A model generated the notes under the pieces. That model was given only the letters and a program-made list of their open reading frames with translations. It made no database searches and had not been told where the DNA came from. The translations under genes were made by a program, and so were the position numbers. From contig CALWHJ010000009.1 of assembly GCA_944380355.1 (NCBI GenBank), positions 1 through 64,000 of the forward strand: DNA of 64,000 nucleotides, read 5' to 3'. How positions within the stretch are numbered: the stretch's first letter is position 1; each line of letters begins with the position of its first letter. This DNA is from an uncultured Christensenellaceae bacterium (GTDB taxonomy: Bacteria; Bacillota; Clostridia; Christensenellales; UBA3700). This document shows positions 17,698 through 25,717 of this stretch, in pieces.

Positions 17698-17759
17698 TTG
17701 ACAGGCTGAGATAGTCACCGTAAAACGGTGGCAGAATAAATAACAGCGAGGTGTACAAT

Positions 17760-18437
17760 ATGGCAAATCTCAAGAGAGGACTTATCGTTTCGTGTCAGGC
17801 TGTAAAAGGCGAGCCTCTTTACGGACTGGGAATTATGAAGTATATGGCAAGAGCAGCCGTACAGGGCGGAGCGGTAGGCATAAGAGCCAATTACGTGAGC
17901 GATATCAATGACATTAAGAGCGAAGTTGACGTACCCGTGATAGGTATTATCAAAGCCGAATACGAGGGTAGCGACGTATACATTACGCCTACGCTCAAAG
18001 AGGTCAAGGAACTTTTGACTACGGGTTGCGAAGTTATCGCGCTTGACGCTACTACGAGAGAAAGACCCGAAGGAGCAAAGCTCGAAGACCTTGTAAAGTA
18101 CATAAGAGAAAACGCTCCTCAAGTGGAAATTATGGCAGACTGCTCGGACTTTGAAGAGGCAAAGAGAGCGCACGAGTTGGGATTTGACTATATCGGCTCG
18201 ACTATGAGAGGATATACTCCTTATACCAAAGGTACGGTGCTTCCCGATTACGAGTTTTTGACAAAACTCGTCAAGACCTTCCCTGATACGAAGATAATTG
18301 CTGAGGGCGGTATCTGGGAGAGAGACCAACTTGCTAAGGTGTGCGAGTGCGGAGTTTACGCAGTCGTTATAGGTAGCTCAATCACACGTCCTATGGACAT
18401 TACGAAGAGATTTGTCGGAGCGTTGAAACTATGCTGA
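17760..18437 (+). CDS. nanE: N-acetylmannosamine-6-phosphate 2-epimerase
   Basis: Converts ManNAc-6-P to GlcNAc-6-P in sialic-acid breakdown. The 225-residue TIM barrel starts MANLKRGLIVSCQAVKGEPL with the substrate-contacting Gln and Lys. VPVIGIIK near 60, EVIALDATTRERP near 96 and ADCSDFEEA near 128 are family blocks. IAEGGIWERDQ near 180 closes the phosphate site. I chose the ATG at 17760; an in-frame GTG nine bases upstream would lie within the GCGAGGTG ribosome site. Its end overlaps nanK by seven bases. Confidence 0.96.
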   Translation: MANLKRGLIVSCQAVKGEPLYGLGIMKYMARAAVQGGAVGIRANYVSDINDIKSEVDVPVIGIIKAEYEGSDVYITPTLKEVKELLTTGCEVIALDATTRERPEGAKLEDLVKYIRENAPQVEIMADCSDFEEAKRAHELGFDYIGSTMRGYTPYTKGTVLPDYEFLTKLVKTFPDTKIIAEGGIWERDQLAKVCECGVYAVVIGSSITRPMDITKRFVGALKLC

Positions 18438-19315
18438 CGATAGGCGTGGACGTAGGCGGTACCAGCATAAAAAGCGCGCTCATAGAAGTAGGCAACCCTA
18501 AAAACGTAGACAGTTACGAGATACTCAAATTCTTTTCGTTGCCGACAGAGGCATTGAAGGGAAGAGACGCAATCGTGGACAATATAGTAAGGTCGATTAC
18601 GCAATTCGGCTGCCTTGACGAGTGCGAGGCGGTTAGCGTGGCAAGTGCGGGTACGATTGACTGGGATAGCGGAAAGGTTACGTTTGCCACTCAGGCTTTG
18701 CCCGGATTTACGGGATTGGAACTTTCTAAGACGCTGTCTGAAAAACTGGGCAGAAGAGTCGTGGCGATAAACGACGCAGTAGGCGCGCTAATAGGTGAAG
18801 GAATGCTCGGAGCGGGCAAGAAGTACGGCAGCGTAATGATGTTTACTCTGGGTACAGGTTTGGGAGCTTCTTTCCTTAAGGACAAAAAGCTTGACGCTCA
18901 ATCGGTTGTCGATACAAGACTGGGGCATCTGTGTCTTTATGAAAACGGCAGAGATTGTCTTTGCGGTAAAAAAGGTTGTGCCGAGGCTTACGTTTCTGCG
19001 ACGGCACTCAAAAAGTACGGCAACGAAAATCTCTACCATCTTTTCAAAGCTACCGACGCGGTGCAAAGAAAAGTGATGACAGATTTTTATAAAAATCTTA
19101 CGAAGGTTGCACTCAAATCCGTCGAATTGTATAAGCCCGATTTGATTATAGTGGGCGGCGGAGTAATAGAGCTTGCCGAATACTGGTGGCAAAGCTTTTT
19201 GAAAGAGTACAAGTCCAATTGCAATACGCCTATTGCCTGTGCCAGCTTAGGCAATAAAGCGGGAGTGCTCGGAAGCGTATACGCTATGCTAAACGGCACG
19301 TTTAACCAACAATAA
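18431..19315 (+). CDS. nanK: ROK-family kinase, N-acetylmannosamine kinase
   Basis: Phosphorylates ManNAc with ATP, between NanA and NanE in the pathway. The 294-residue ROK protein begins GVDVGGTSIKSALIE (phosphate loop). LGTGLGASFL near 139 is the second phosphate motif. The ROK zinc signature is GHLCLYENGRDCLCGKKGC near 158, with His and three Cys. VGGGVIE near 238 is the adenosine motif. Substrate assignment rests mainly on position between nanE and nanA; glucokinase activity is the alternative. It overlaps nanE by seven bases. Confidence 0.9.
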   Translation: MLTIGVDVGGTSIKSALIEVGNPKNVDSYEILKFFSLPTEALKGRDAIVDNIVRSITQFGCLDECEAVSVASAGTIDWDSGKVTFATQALPGFTGLELSKTLSEKLGRRVVAINDAVGALIGEGMLGAGKKYGSVMMFTLGTGLGASFLKDKKLDAQSVVDTRLGHLCLYENGRDCLCGKKGCAEAYVSATALKKYGNENLYHLFKATDAVQRKVMTDFYKNLTKVALKSVELYKPDLIIVGGGVIELAEYWWQSFLKEYKSNCNTPIACASLGNKAGVLGSVYAMLNGTFNQQ

Positions 19316-19344
19316 AAACAATATTAACCAAGCGAGGTATAATT

Positions 19345-20220
19345 ATGGATAAAAGCAAATTCAGAGGTGTGTTCTCGGCATTATTGACGCCCTACACCAA
19401 AGACGACAAAATCAACGGCAGTTCTGTCAAGAAGATTATTGATATGAACCTTTCAAAGGGTATCAACGGCTTTTACGTCGGAGGCTCTACGGGCGAAGGT
19501 ATGCTTCTTACCGTCGAAGAGAGAAAGGAACTCTTCAGATATGCGAGCGAAGCGAATGCCGGCAGAGGTACGATGATTGCTCACGTAGGCACTATCAACA
19601 CCAAGCACGCTATCGAAATGGCTAAGTGTGCAGAAGAAGCCGGATACGATGCAATCTCTGCGGTTGCTCCTTACTACTACGGATTCAGCTATGAGGCAAT
19701 CAAGGGCTACTACAACGACATTGCCAACAGTGTAAACATTCCTATGATTATGTACAACTTCCCCAATGCAAACGGCTTTGTATTCAACAAAGAAAGAGCA
19801 GAGGATATGTTCAAAAACAAGAAGTTTATAGGTATTAAGCACACTACGGCTGACCTCTTTGCTTTGCAACAGTTCAAGACTATGGAGTGCGACCCCCTCG
19901 TATACAACGGCTTTGACGAAATGCTCGTAGCAGGTCTCAGTATGGGCGCAGACGGCGGTATAGGTTCTACCTACAACTTTATGCCTGAGAAATACGTCAA
20001 GATGTACTCTCTTTTCAAAGAGGGCAATATAAAGGAAGCTCGGAAGATACAGTTTGAGGCTAACGAAATTATCACTCAGCTCATCAAGTACGGTGTATTT
20101 GCAATGGAAAAGGGAATACTCGAAGAGATGGGTATCGAAATGAACGGATGCAGAAAGCCTTTCACCGAGCTTAGCGCAGAGGGTAAGAAGGCTTGCAAGG
20201 AAATCCTCAAGAGTCTTTGA
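19345..20220 (+). CDS. nanA: N-acetylneuraminate lyase
   Basis: Splits N-acetylneuraminate into ManNAc and pyruvate through a Schiff base. The 291-residue TIM barrel of the DapA/NanA superfamily has the carboxylate loop GGSTGEG at 46-52, proton-relay Tyr137 in IMYNFP, and Schiff-base Lys165 in IGIKHTT. Both positions equal the E. coli NanA numbering. YYGFSYEAI near 112 is typical of NanA rather than DapA. Ribosome site GCGAGG. Last gene of the nan set, closed by the hairpin at 20259-20283. Confidence 0.95.
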   Translation: MDKSKFRGVFSALLTPYTKDDKINGSSVKKIIDMNLSKGINGFYVGGSTGEGMLLTVEERKELFRYASEANAGRGTMIAHVGTINTKHAIEMAKCAEEAGYDAISAVAPYYYGFSYEAIKGYYNDIANSVNIPMIMYNFPNANGFVFNKERAEDMFKNKKFIGIKHTTADLFALQQFKTMECDPLVYNGFDEMLVAGLSMGADGGIGSTYNFMPEKYVKMYSLFKEGNIKEARKIQFEANEIITQLIKYGVFAMEKGILEEMGIEMNGCRKPFTELSAEGKKACKEILKSL

Positions 20221-20258
20221 TTAACTGCATTGAAAGTTACATAAAAATTTTAATCATT

Positions 20259-20283
20259 ACCCGAAGCGGAAAACGCTTCGGGT
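20259..20283 (+). terminator. Strong hairpin after nanA
   Basis: ACCCGAAGCG, loop GAAAA, CGCTTCGGGT. It is followed by AAATTC rather than a T-run, so termination may be incomplete and some read-through into the Mrp gene 18 bases downstream is possible. Confidence 0.6.
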
Positions 20284-20300
20284 AAATTCAGGAGAAGTAT

Positions 20301-21110
20301 ATGAGCGAATGTACTCACGATTGTTCTACTTGCAGTGAAAACTGCAAGGACAGAAAAGAGGCGCAAAAGCCTCAGCTCAACAAGTACTCACACGTAGATA
20401 AGGTCTACGTAGTAATGAGCGGAAAAGGCGGAGTAGGTAAGTCAATGGTTACCTCTCAGCTTGCCGTGCTTTCAAGACGCAACGGCAAAAGAACCGCAGT
20501 ACTCGACGCAGACATTACAGGCGCTTCGATAGCAAAGTCTTTCGGCATAAAGGACAAGGCATACGGCAGTGAAAAAGGCATACTTCCCGCCGAGAGCGTT
20601 ACGGGCATAAAGGTCGTGTCAATGAATATGTTTTTGAAGGACGAGGACGACCCAGTCGTATGGCGCAGCAGTTTGGCCACGGGTGCGGTTACTCAATTCT
20701 GGACAGACGTTTATTGGGGTGACGTAGACGCTATGTTTATAGATATGCCCCCCGGCACGGGCGATATACCTTTGACGGTGCTTCAGAGTTTGCCCGTAAG
20801 CGGTATAATAATCGTCACTTCTCCTCAGGAACTCGTCGGAATGATAGTCAAAAAAGGCGTTAAGATGGCTAATATGCTCGGCGTACCCGTCATAGGCATA
20901 GTGGAAAATATGTCTTATTACGAGTGCGACAAGTGCCACGAAAAGCTTAAGATATTCGGAGAAAGCCACGCGGACGAGATAGCAAAAGAATACGGTATTT
21001 TCAACGTAGCAAAGATGCCTGTAAGTCCTCTGCTTGCAAGCGCGTGCGACAACGGAGCTATTGAGTATTTCGAAGGAGATTGGCTGAAAAAGATAGCAGA
21101 CGTTCTTTAA
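20301..21110 (+). CDS. Mrp/NBP35-type P-loop ATPase (Fe-S carrier)
   Basis: A 269-residue protein of the Mrp/ApbC/NBP35 family, which binds and transfers iron-sulfur clusters. The N-terminus holds four cysteines (4, 8, 11, 15), as in NBP35-like members. The deviant Walker A is GKGGVGKS at 41-48, with AVLDADITGAS and IDMPPGTGD further on. A CDKC pair near 211 is the bridging Cys motif. Ribosome site CAGGAGAAG. It may serve the Fe-S enzymes of this anaerobe, for instance the anSME encoded 9 kb away. Confidence 0.93.
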   Translation: MSECTHDCSTCSENCKDRKEAQKPQLNKYSHVDKVYVVMSGKGGVGKSMVTSQLAVLSRRNGKRTAVLDADITGASIAKSFGIKDKAYGSEKGILPAESVTGIKVVSMNMFLKDEDDPVVWRSSLATGAVTQFWTDVYWGDVDAMFIDMPPGTGDIPLTVLQSLPVSGIIIVTSPQELVGMIVKKGVKMANMLGVPVIGIVENMSYYECDKCHEKLKIFGESHADEIAKEYGIFNVAKMPVSPLLASACDNGAIEYFEGDWLKKIADVL

Positions 21111-21136
21111 TCTTTGACAAATATAACCAACACCAA

Positions 21137-21177
21137 AGCCGAAAAAGCACTGAAAGTTCTTTTTTCGGCTTTTATTT
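21137..21177 (+). terminator. Intrinsic terminator after the Mrp gene
   Basis: AGCCGAAAAAG pairs with CTTTTTTCGGCT across an 11-base loop, followed by TTTATTTTATT. Confidence 0.8.
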
Positions 21178-21261
21178 TATTGATTACGAAATAAGTTTAA
21201 AATGAAAGGTTAAAAAATACTTTTTATTGCATATTATGCATACTTAGTTGTCAAAAGCGTA

Positions 21262-21290
21262 TAGACAAAATATAAAAACAATGCTATACT
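21262..21290 (+). promoter_or_regulatory. Promoter of trmB-lipoprotein unit
   Basis: TAGACA at 21262-21267, 17-bp spacer, TATACT at 21285-21290, 27 bases before the trmB start. Confidence 0.5.
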
Positions 21291-21317
21291 GAAAATACGA
21301 AAAACGGAGTATGGTTT

Positions 21318-22007
21318 ATGAGAATGAGAAGGAAGCACAATCTCGACGAGAGATTGGAGCAGGTCAAAGATTATATACTCGAGCGTACGATAGAAGACAG
21401 AAACATGAAGACGTCCGTTGAGATAAAGGACTATCTGGATTACGGGAAAATATTCGGCAACGATAATCCCGTGGAGCTGGAGATAGGCTGCGGTAAAGGC
21501 AGATTTATCAACGAGATGGCAAAGCGTCATCCCGACACCAACTTTATTGCGATAGAAATGCTGTCCAACGTAATAATAGACGCGTGCGAAAAGGCAAAAA
21601 AAGAAAATCTCAAAAATCTGAAATTTATGATATTGAGAGCGGAGTGTCTGCCCAGCTATATTCCCGAGCATTCGCTCAGAAGAATATATATCAATTTTCC
21701 TACTCCTCTTCCTCAGAAAGGATACGAGAAACAAAGACTGACCAACAGGAAATTCCTTTCTATGTACAAAACTCTTCTCGCAAAGGGAGGAGATATATAC
21801 CACAAGACTGACAACAGAGGTATGTTTGAATTTTCTGTTTGTGAGTTTTCTCAGAGCGGATTCGGGCTAAAGGACGTTACTCTCGATTTGCTCAACTCGC
21901 CTCTGGCAGAAAACAACATAATGACAGAGCACGAGAAAAAGTATTCGGATATGCTCATGCCTATATACAAACTTACGGCATTCGTACTTGACGATAAGGC
22001 GGAATAA
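21318..22007 (+). CDS. trmB: tRNA (guanine-N7)-methyltransferase, divergent motif
   Basis: A 229-residue SAM methyltransferase forming m7G46 in tRNA. LEIGCGKGRFINEMA near 54 is the SAM-binding motif, and FIAIEML follows. The family block that normally reads N-F-x-D-P-W-P-K-x-R-H-x-K-R-R-L reads INFPTPLPQKGYEKQRLT here, near 132-149. Asp, Trp and His of the motif are replaced, while the trailing K-x-R-L-T is kept. FHKTDN-like YHKTDNRGMFEFS is present. The enzyme may still be active, but the change lies at the catalytic/tRNA-binding loop. The last base of its stop codon is the first base of the next ATG. Confidence 0.85.
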   Translation: MRMRRKHNLDERLEQVKDYILERTIEDRNMKTSVEIKDYLDYGKIFGNDNPVELEIGCGKGRFINEMAKRHPDTNFIAIEMLSNVIIDACEKAKKENLKNLKFMILRAECLPSYIPEHSLRRIYINFPTPLPQKGYEKQRLTNRKFLSMYKTLLAKGGDIYHKTDNRGMFEFSVCEFSQSGFGLKDVTLDLLNSPLAENNIMTEHEKKYSDMLMPIYKLTAFVLDDKAE

Positions 22008-24322
22008 TGAAAAAATCAATTAGAATTATTACGGTTGCGGTTATAGTATTGTGTCTGGTGTGCGCTTTTGCAGGGTGTGCCAGACTTTTATCGCTATTCG
22101 GCGGAGAGAATCAAAACGTTATCTCGTTGGAGCTTTGTCAGGTTGAGCTCGAATATAATGTTTACAAATACACGGGAGAGCCTGTCGAGCCCGTTGTAAT
22201 TGCCAAGTACTCAGGCGGACTTTTGAGTTTGGGCAGCGATTACAGCGTGACTTACAAAGACAATCTGGAAGTAGGTACAGGCAAGGTTATAGTTAAGGGA
22301 ATAGGTAATTACAAGGGGGAGGTAACTCTTGAATTTGAGATTGCGCCCGAAGTATACACTTACAATTTTAAATGTTCCTATCCTCAGACATACCAAATCA
22401 CGGGCAAAAGCATTCAGAACGTAACGGATAAATCTCAGCTTGAATTTCCCGTAATAAGTGCAAAAGGCTATAGCTTTGTAGGTTGGTATACTTTGCCTGC
22501 AAATCCCGTGGATACCGAACAAGCTGATACAATCCCCGACAACGGAGGAGACATATGGGCGGTGTTTTCGCTCAATACTTATACCATAACTTACGTAGGA
22601 CTTGACGGAGCAAAAAACGACCCTCTCAATCCTTCTGCATATACGGTAGAGGATACCGTAGAACTTAAAGCCGCGGGAAACAGAAACGGCGAATATTTCG
22701 CGGGCTGGTATACGGACGCCGATTTGACTCAAAGAATAACAACGATTCCGTTAGGCACGACGGGCAATCTTACTCTGTACGCAAAATATATCTCAAGTGC
22801 GAGCAATTATAAACTCACTTATTCCTTGCCCGAGGACGCCGACTATGCGGATTTTGAATATTACGCACCCGAAAGCGTACTTACCGCGCCCGAGATATTA
22901 TCTCAGGACGGCAAGAGAGAAATCGTATGGTATTCCGACGCGGGATACAACTACCGATACGTTTTCAGAACAATGCCCGAAGAGGATGTTACCGTATACG
23001 GCAGATGGGAGGACGTGCTTGACGCAGGCTTCCTTGACAGAACGGAAGATTACAGCATAGACAGCTATGAAGAACTTGTCGAATATATTGAATATATCTG
23101 TTTCAACAATATCACCAAGTCGTCTGCAAAAAGCATAAACGTAACGTACGTAAGCGGTAAAACCGCTATAAATGCCGAGATATCCAAAGCTGCAAGCGAA
23201 TGTACGTATCCGAGAGTAGGGTCGTTGAGTTATGAGTCTTACGCCAATTCGACTACGATATACCTTACCAACGATTTGTCGGCAATAGAGTCTACCGTAA
23301 CGGGTACTGAGGCGGAAAACAGATATTATCAATACGAGGACGCGCTGTTCGGGTATGCGGGCACGAGAAACGACGATTACGACGATTTTGCAATAAATTA
23401 CGTGGACGACACTTTCTCGTGTACTACTTCAAATCAACTCTTTTATATCCTTGCGCACGGCTACAGACCATTGCCCGTGACAGGCTCGGACGCCGAAGTC
23501 GTGTACGAGGCTTACAAAGACATTATGCGCTCTATCGTAGACGATACGATGAGCGATTACGAAAAGGTGAGGAGCATTTATCTTTGGCTTATCACAAACG
23601 TGTATTACGATAACTACGTAGCTCAAAATTCGGGAAACGACTATTATAAATACAAAGCCTTTTATCTCGAGGGCGTGTTAGAGGGCAGCGCGGTGTGCGA
23701 CGGTATATCCAAAGCGTTTACGGTTATGTGTGCAATCGAAGGTATAGACTGCGTGAGAGTGACGGGTACTGTCGGCGGCGCTAGCGTGGGACACGCATGG
23801 AATAAAGTGCAGATTTTGGACGGCTGGTATCTCACCGACGCGACGTGGGGCAATCAGACCTTTAAGATGACAGATGGCACTTCTAAGGAATTCGTAGTAT
23901 ACGACTATTTGTTGTTCACCGACGAGGACAGAGAAAACGACGGTTACGTATCGCAAAATTATACCGAGTACGAGACTGTTACTTCTGCCGAGTTTACCAA
24001 GTACAACGTATTTGACGCAGTAGAAATGAGTATAAGCGGGCAGAGTGTGGATTTGCTTATTGACAGTGCGACGGAACTCAGCTACGTATTTGAATACTTA
24101 TATTACGAATGCGAAGACGAATCGGGCAAGACCCTAAACATAATGCTAAATCAGCCTGCAGAGATAAACAATCTCGTGAGCAGGGCTTACAACCAGATGA
24201 AACTCAGAAGACCTTTGTTCACAGCTTCTCAGACGCCGTTGATTTTCGCATACGGTAGTTATGTTACCAACAGCGAGGGGGAAGCCGTAGGCGGTACGAC
24301 CTTTATACTGATATTCGATTAA
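22007..24322 (+). CDS. Lipoprotein with Listeria-Bacteroides-type repeats and a transglutaminase-like domain
   Basis: A 771-residue surface lipoprotein. The signal peptide ends in the lipobox AFAGC with Cys24. A region at about 45-110 resembles an Ig-like MBG-type domain. Three InlB-type repeats follow: GYSFVGWYTLPANP near 156, EYFAGWYTDADL near 228 and a shorter WYSDAGYNY copy near 306. The C-terminal part contains a transglutaminase/papain-like core with Cys564 in SAVCDGIS, His596 in GHAWNK and Asp611 in TDATWG, a complete triad. Such domains act as cysteine peptidases or cross-linkers at the cell surface. The start overlaps trmB by one base. Confidence 0.88.
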   Translation: MKKSIRIITVAVIVLCLVCAFAGCARLLSLFGGENQNVISLELCQVELEYNVYKYTGEPVEPVVIAKYSGGLLSLGSDYSVTYKDNLEVGTGKVIVKGIGNYKGEVTLEFEIAPEVYTYNFKCSYPQTYQITGKSIQNVTDKSQLEFPVISAKGYSFVGWYTLPANPVDTEQADTIPDNGGDIWAVFSLNTYTITYVGLDGAKNDPLNPSAYTVEDTVELKAAGNRNGEYFAGWYTDADLTQRITTIPLGTTGNLTLYAKYISSASNYKLTYSLPEDADYADFEYYAPESVLTAPEILSQDGKREIVWYSDAGYNYRYVFRTMPEEDVTVYGRWEDVLDAGFLDRTEDYSIDSYEELVEYIEYICFNNITKSSAKSINVTYVSGKTAINAEISKAASECTYPRVGSLSYESYANSTTIYLTNDLSAIESTVTGTEAENRYYQYEDALFGYAGTRNDDYDDFAINYVDDTFSCTTSNQLFYILAHGYRPLPVTGSDAEVVYEAYKDIMRSIVDDTMSDYEKVRSIYLWLITNVYYDNYVAQNSGNDYYKYKAFYLEGVLEGSAVCDGISKAFTVMCAIEGIDCVRVTGTVGGASVGHAWNKVQILDGWYLTDATWGNQTFKMTDGTSKEFVVYDYLLFTDEDRENDGYVSQNYTEYETVTSAEFTKYNVFDAVEMSISGQSVDLLIDSATELSYVFEYLYYECEDESGKTLNIMLNQPAEINNLVSRAYNQMKLRRPLFTASQTPLIFAYGSYVTNSEGEAVGGTTFILIFD

Positions 24323-24348
24323 GATTTATTGCAGATACCATAAGCAGG

Positions 24349-24378
24349 AAAAACGGGAGGAAAATTCTTCCCGTTTTT
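24349..24378 (+). terminator. Intrinsic terminator
   Basis: AAAAACGGGA pairs with TCCCGTTTTT, giving an A/T-flanked bidirectional-looking terminator after the lipoprotein gene. Confidence 0.8.
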
Positions 24379-24397
24379 ACATTTTGCGTCAATAAGT

Positions 24398-24426
24398 TTG
24401 ACATAGAGGACAAATATTTTTATAAT
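24398..24426 (+). promoter_or_regulatory. Promoter of the metal permease gene
   Basis: Perfect TTGACA at 24398-24403 and perfect TATAAT at 24421-24426 with a 17-bp spacer. No riboswitch fits in the remaining 29 bases of leader. Confidence 0.8.
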
Positions 24427-24455
24427 TAGTGTACTAAAAACAAGGAGCAGAAGTT

Positions 24456-25589
24456 ATGCAAGAAGTATGGCACGTAATATGGCACGCTTTTCTCGACACT
24501 CTCAAGATGTCGTGGCTTTTGCTTTTGTTTTATATTCTTATAGAAATCATCGAGCAGAAAGTTGCAGTAAAGATGCATAAAAAACTCAAGTCTAAATATG
24601 CCGTCGCCGCGGGAGCGGGGTTCGGAATTGTGCCTCAATGCGGTTTTTCCGTTTTGGCAACCGACTTGTTTTCAAAAAAGCAGATTACAGTAGGCACGCT
24701 TATAGCCGTATATATCGCGACTTCGGACGAGGCGTTGCCTATACTGTTTTCCTCGATTGACCAAGAGGGCGTATGGCTCAAACTGATTGTTCTCATAGTT
24801 TCCAAGTTGGTACTTGCGCTCATCATGGGATACGCGCTTGACGGAATAGTAAAGCTAGCGGCAAAGAAAAAGGGACTAACGGTTGAATATACCGCCGCCG
24901 TCGGCAAGGAGCAGCATACGGAGAATCAATGCGATACGGACGAAGACAGCCATAGCGAGTGCAGCGCGAAAAGCGATTGCGCTTTGGATGATGTCGCCGT
25001 GCTTTCTAAAGTCAGCGATGGCGAGGGTGCGGTCTGTCACGAGAGCGAAGAGGCTCACGAAGGGCACGCTCACGTACATTGCCACGGCGAGGAAGGACAC
25101 TCTCACTCTCACGACGAAGACGACGAGCACGTCGATATTCACAAAGGTTGCTGCGGACACAGAATAGAGAGCGGAAAATACAGCACTCTCAAGACGTATT
25201 TCGTGCACCCTCTTTTGCACACTCTCAAAATACTCGCATACATACTCGTTATTAATATTATAATGGGTCTTGTCATACACTTTGTGGGCGAAGACAAGAT
25301 AGCCGATTTTATGACTAAGAGCGGCGTATTACAGCCTATACTCGTTACGCTTGTCGGACTTATTCCCAACTGCGCGTCGAGCGTGCTTATCACCGAATTG
25401 TTTTTGTCGGGCACTATATCTTTCGGTTCGTGCCTCGGCGGACTTATGGTAAATGCGGGACTGGGCATAGCGTTTTTGTTCAAAGAGAATAAAAACGTCA
25501 AGCAAAATCTTGCCATTACTTTCGGACTTTTCGGCGTCGCGCTTGTGGTGGCGATAGTATTCCACTACGCGTTTCTCAACGTGTTTTAA
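24456..25589 (+). CDS. Putative metal exporter/permease with His-rich loop (ArsP_2-like)
   Basis: A 377-residue polytopic protein with two homologous membrane halves (about 1-135 and 245-377). Each half carries a matching motif: PQCGFS near 61 and PNCASS near 306. This pattern belongs to the putative 10-TM manganese/arsenic exporter group. The central loop (about 145-240) is rich in His, Asp, Glu and Cys, with HAHVHCHGEEGHSHSHDED near 206-224 and a GCCGH end. That is a likely divalent-metal sensor or chaperone region. Transported ion is unknown; Mn, Zn or Co are as plausible as As. Ribosome site AAGGAG. Confidence 0.8.
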   Translation: MQEVWHVIWHAFLDTLKMSWLLLLFYILIEIIEQKVAVKMHKKLKSKYAVAAGAGFGIVPQCGFSVLATDLFSKKQITVGTLIAVYIATSDEALPILFSSIDQEGVWLKLIVLIVSKLVLALIMGYALDGIVKLAAKKKGLTVEYTAAVGKEQHTENQCDTDEDSHSECSAKSDCALDDVAVLSKVSDGEGAVCHESEEAHEGHAHVHCHGEEGHSHSHDEDDEHVDIHKGCCGHRIESGKYSTLKTYFVHPLLHTLKILAYILVINIIMGLVIHFVGEDKIADFMTKSGVLQPILVTLVGLIPNCASSVLITELFLSGTISFGSCLGGLMVNAGLGIAFLFKENKNVKQNLAITFGLFGVALVVAIVFHYAFLNVF

Positions 25590-25609
25590 TTGATTATTGA
25601 CATCGTTTT

Positions 25610-25648
25610 CCCCTCGGTAAAATTTTTATCCGAGAGGGCAATTTTTTT
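25610..25648 (+). terminator. Intrinsic terminator
   Basis: CCCTCGG-TAAAA pairs with TTTTA-TCCGAGAGGG (one bulge), followed by CAATTTTTTT. Confidence 0.75.
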
Positions 25649-25649
25649 G

Positions 25650-25678
25650 TTTACTTAATTGTTTTTTTATGTTATGAT
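25650..25678 (+). promoter_or_regulatory. Promoter of the MATE gene
   Basis: TTTACT at 25650-25655, 17-bp spacer, TATGAT at 25673-25678. It is weaker than other promoters in the window. Confidence 0.45.
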
Positions 25679-25717
25679 TAACAGGATTTTCACGTTTTTA
25701 AAAGATGAAGAGGAATT

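Noticed and set aside
17700-17735. GGCTGAGATAG near nanE, resembling a TPP riboswitch block
   Set aside because: The second TPP core (ACCTGATC-type) and the three-stem layout are missing; only a simple CACCG/CGGTG hairpin follows.
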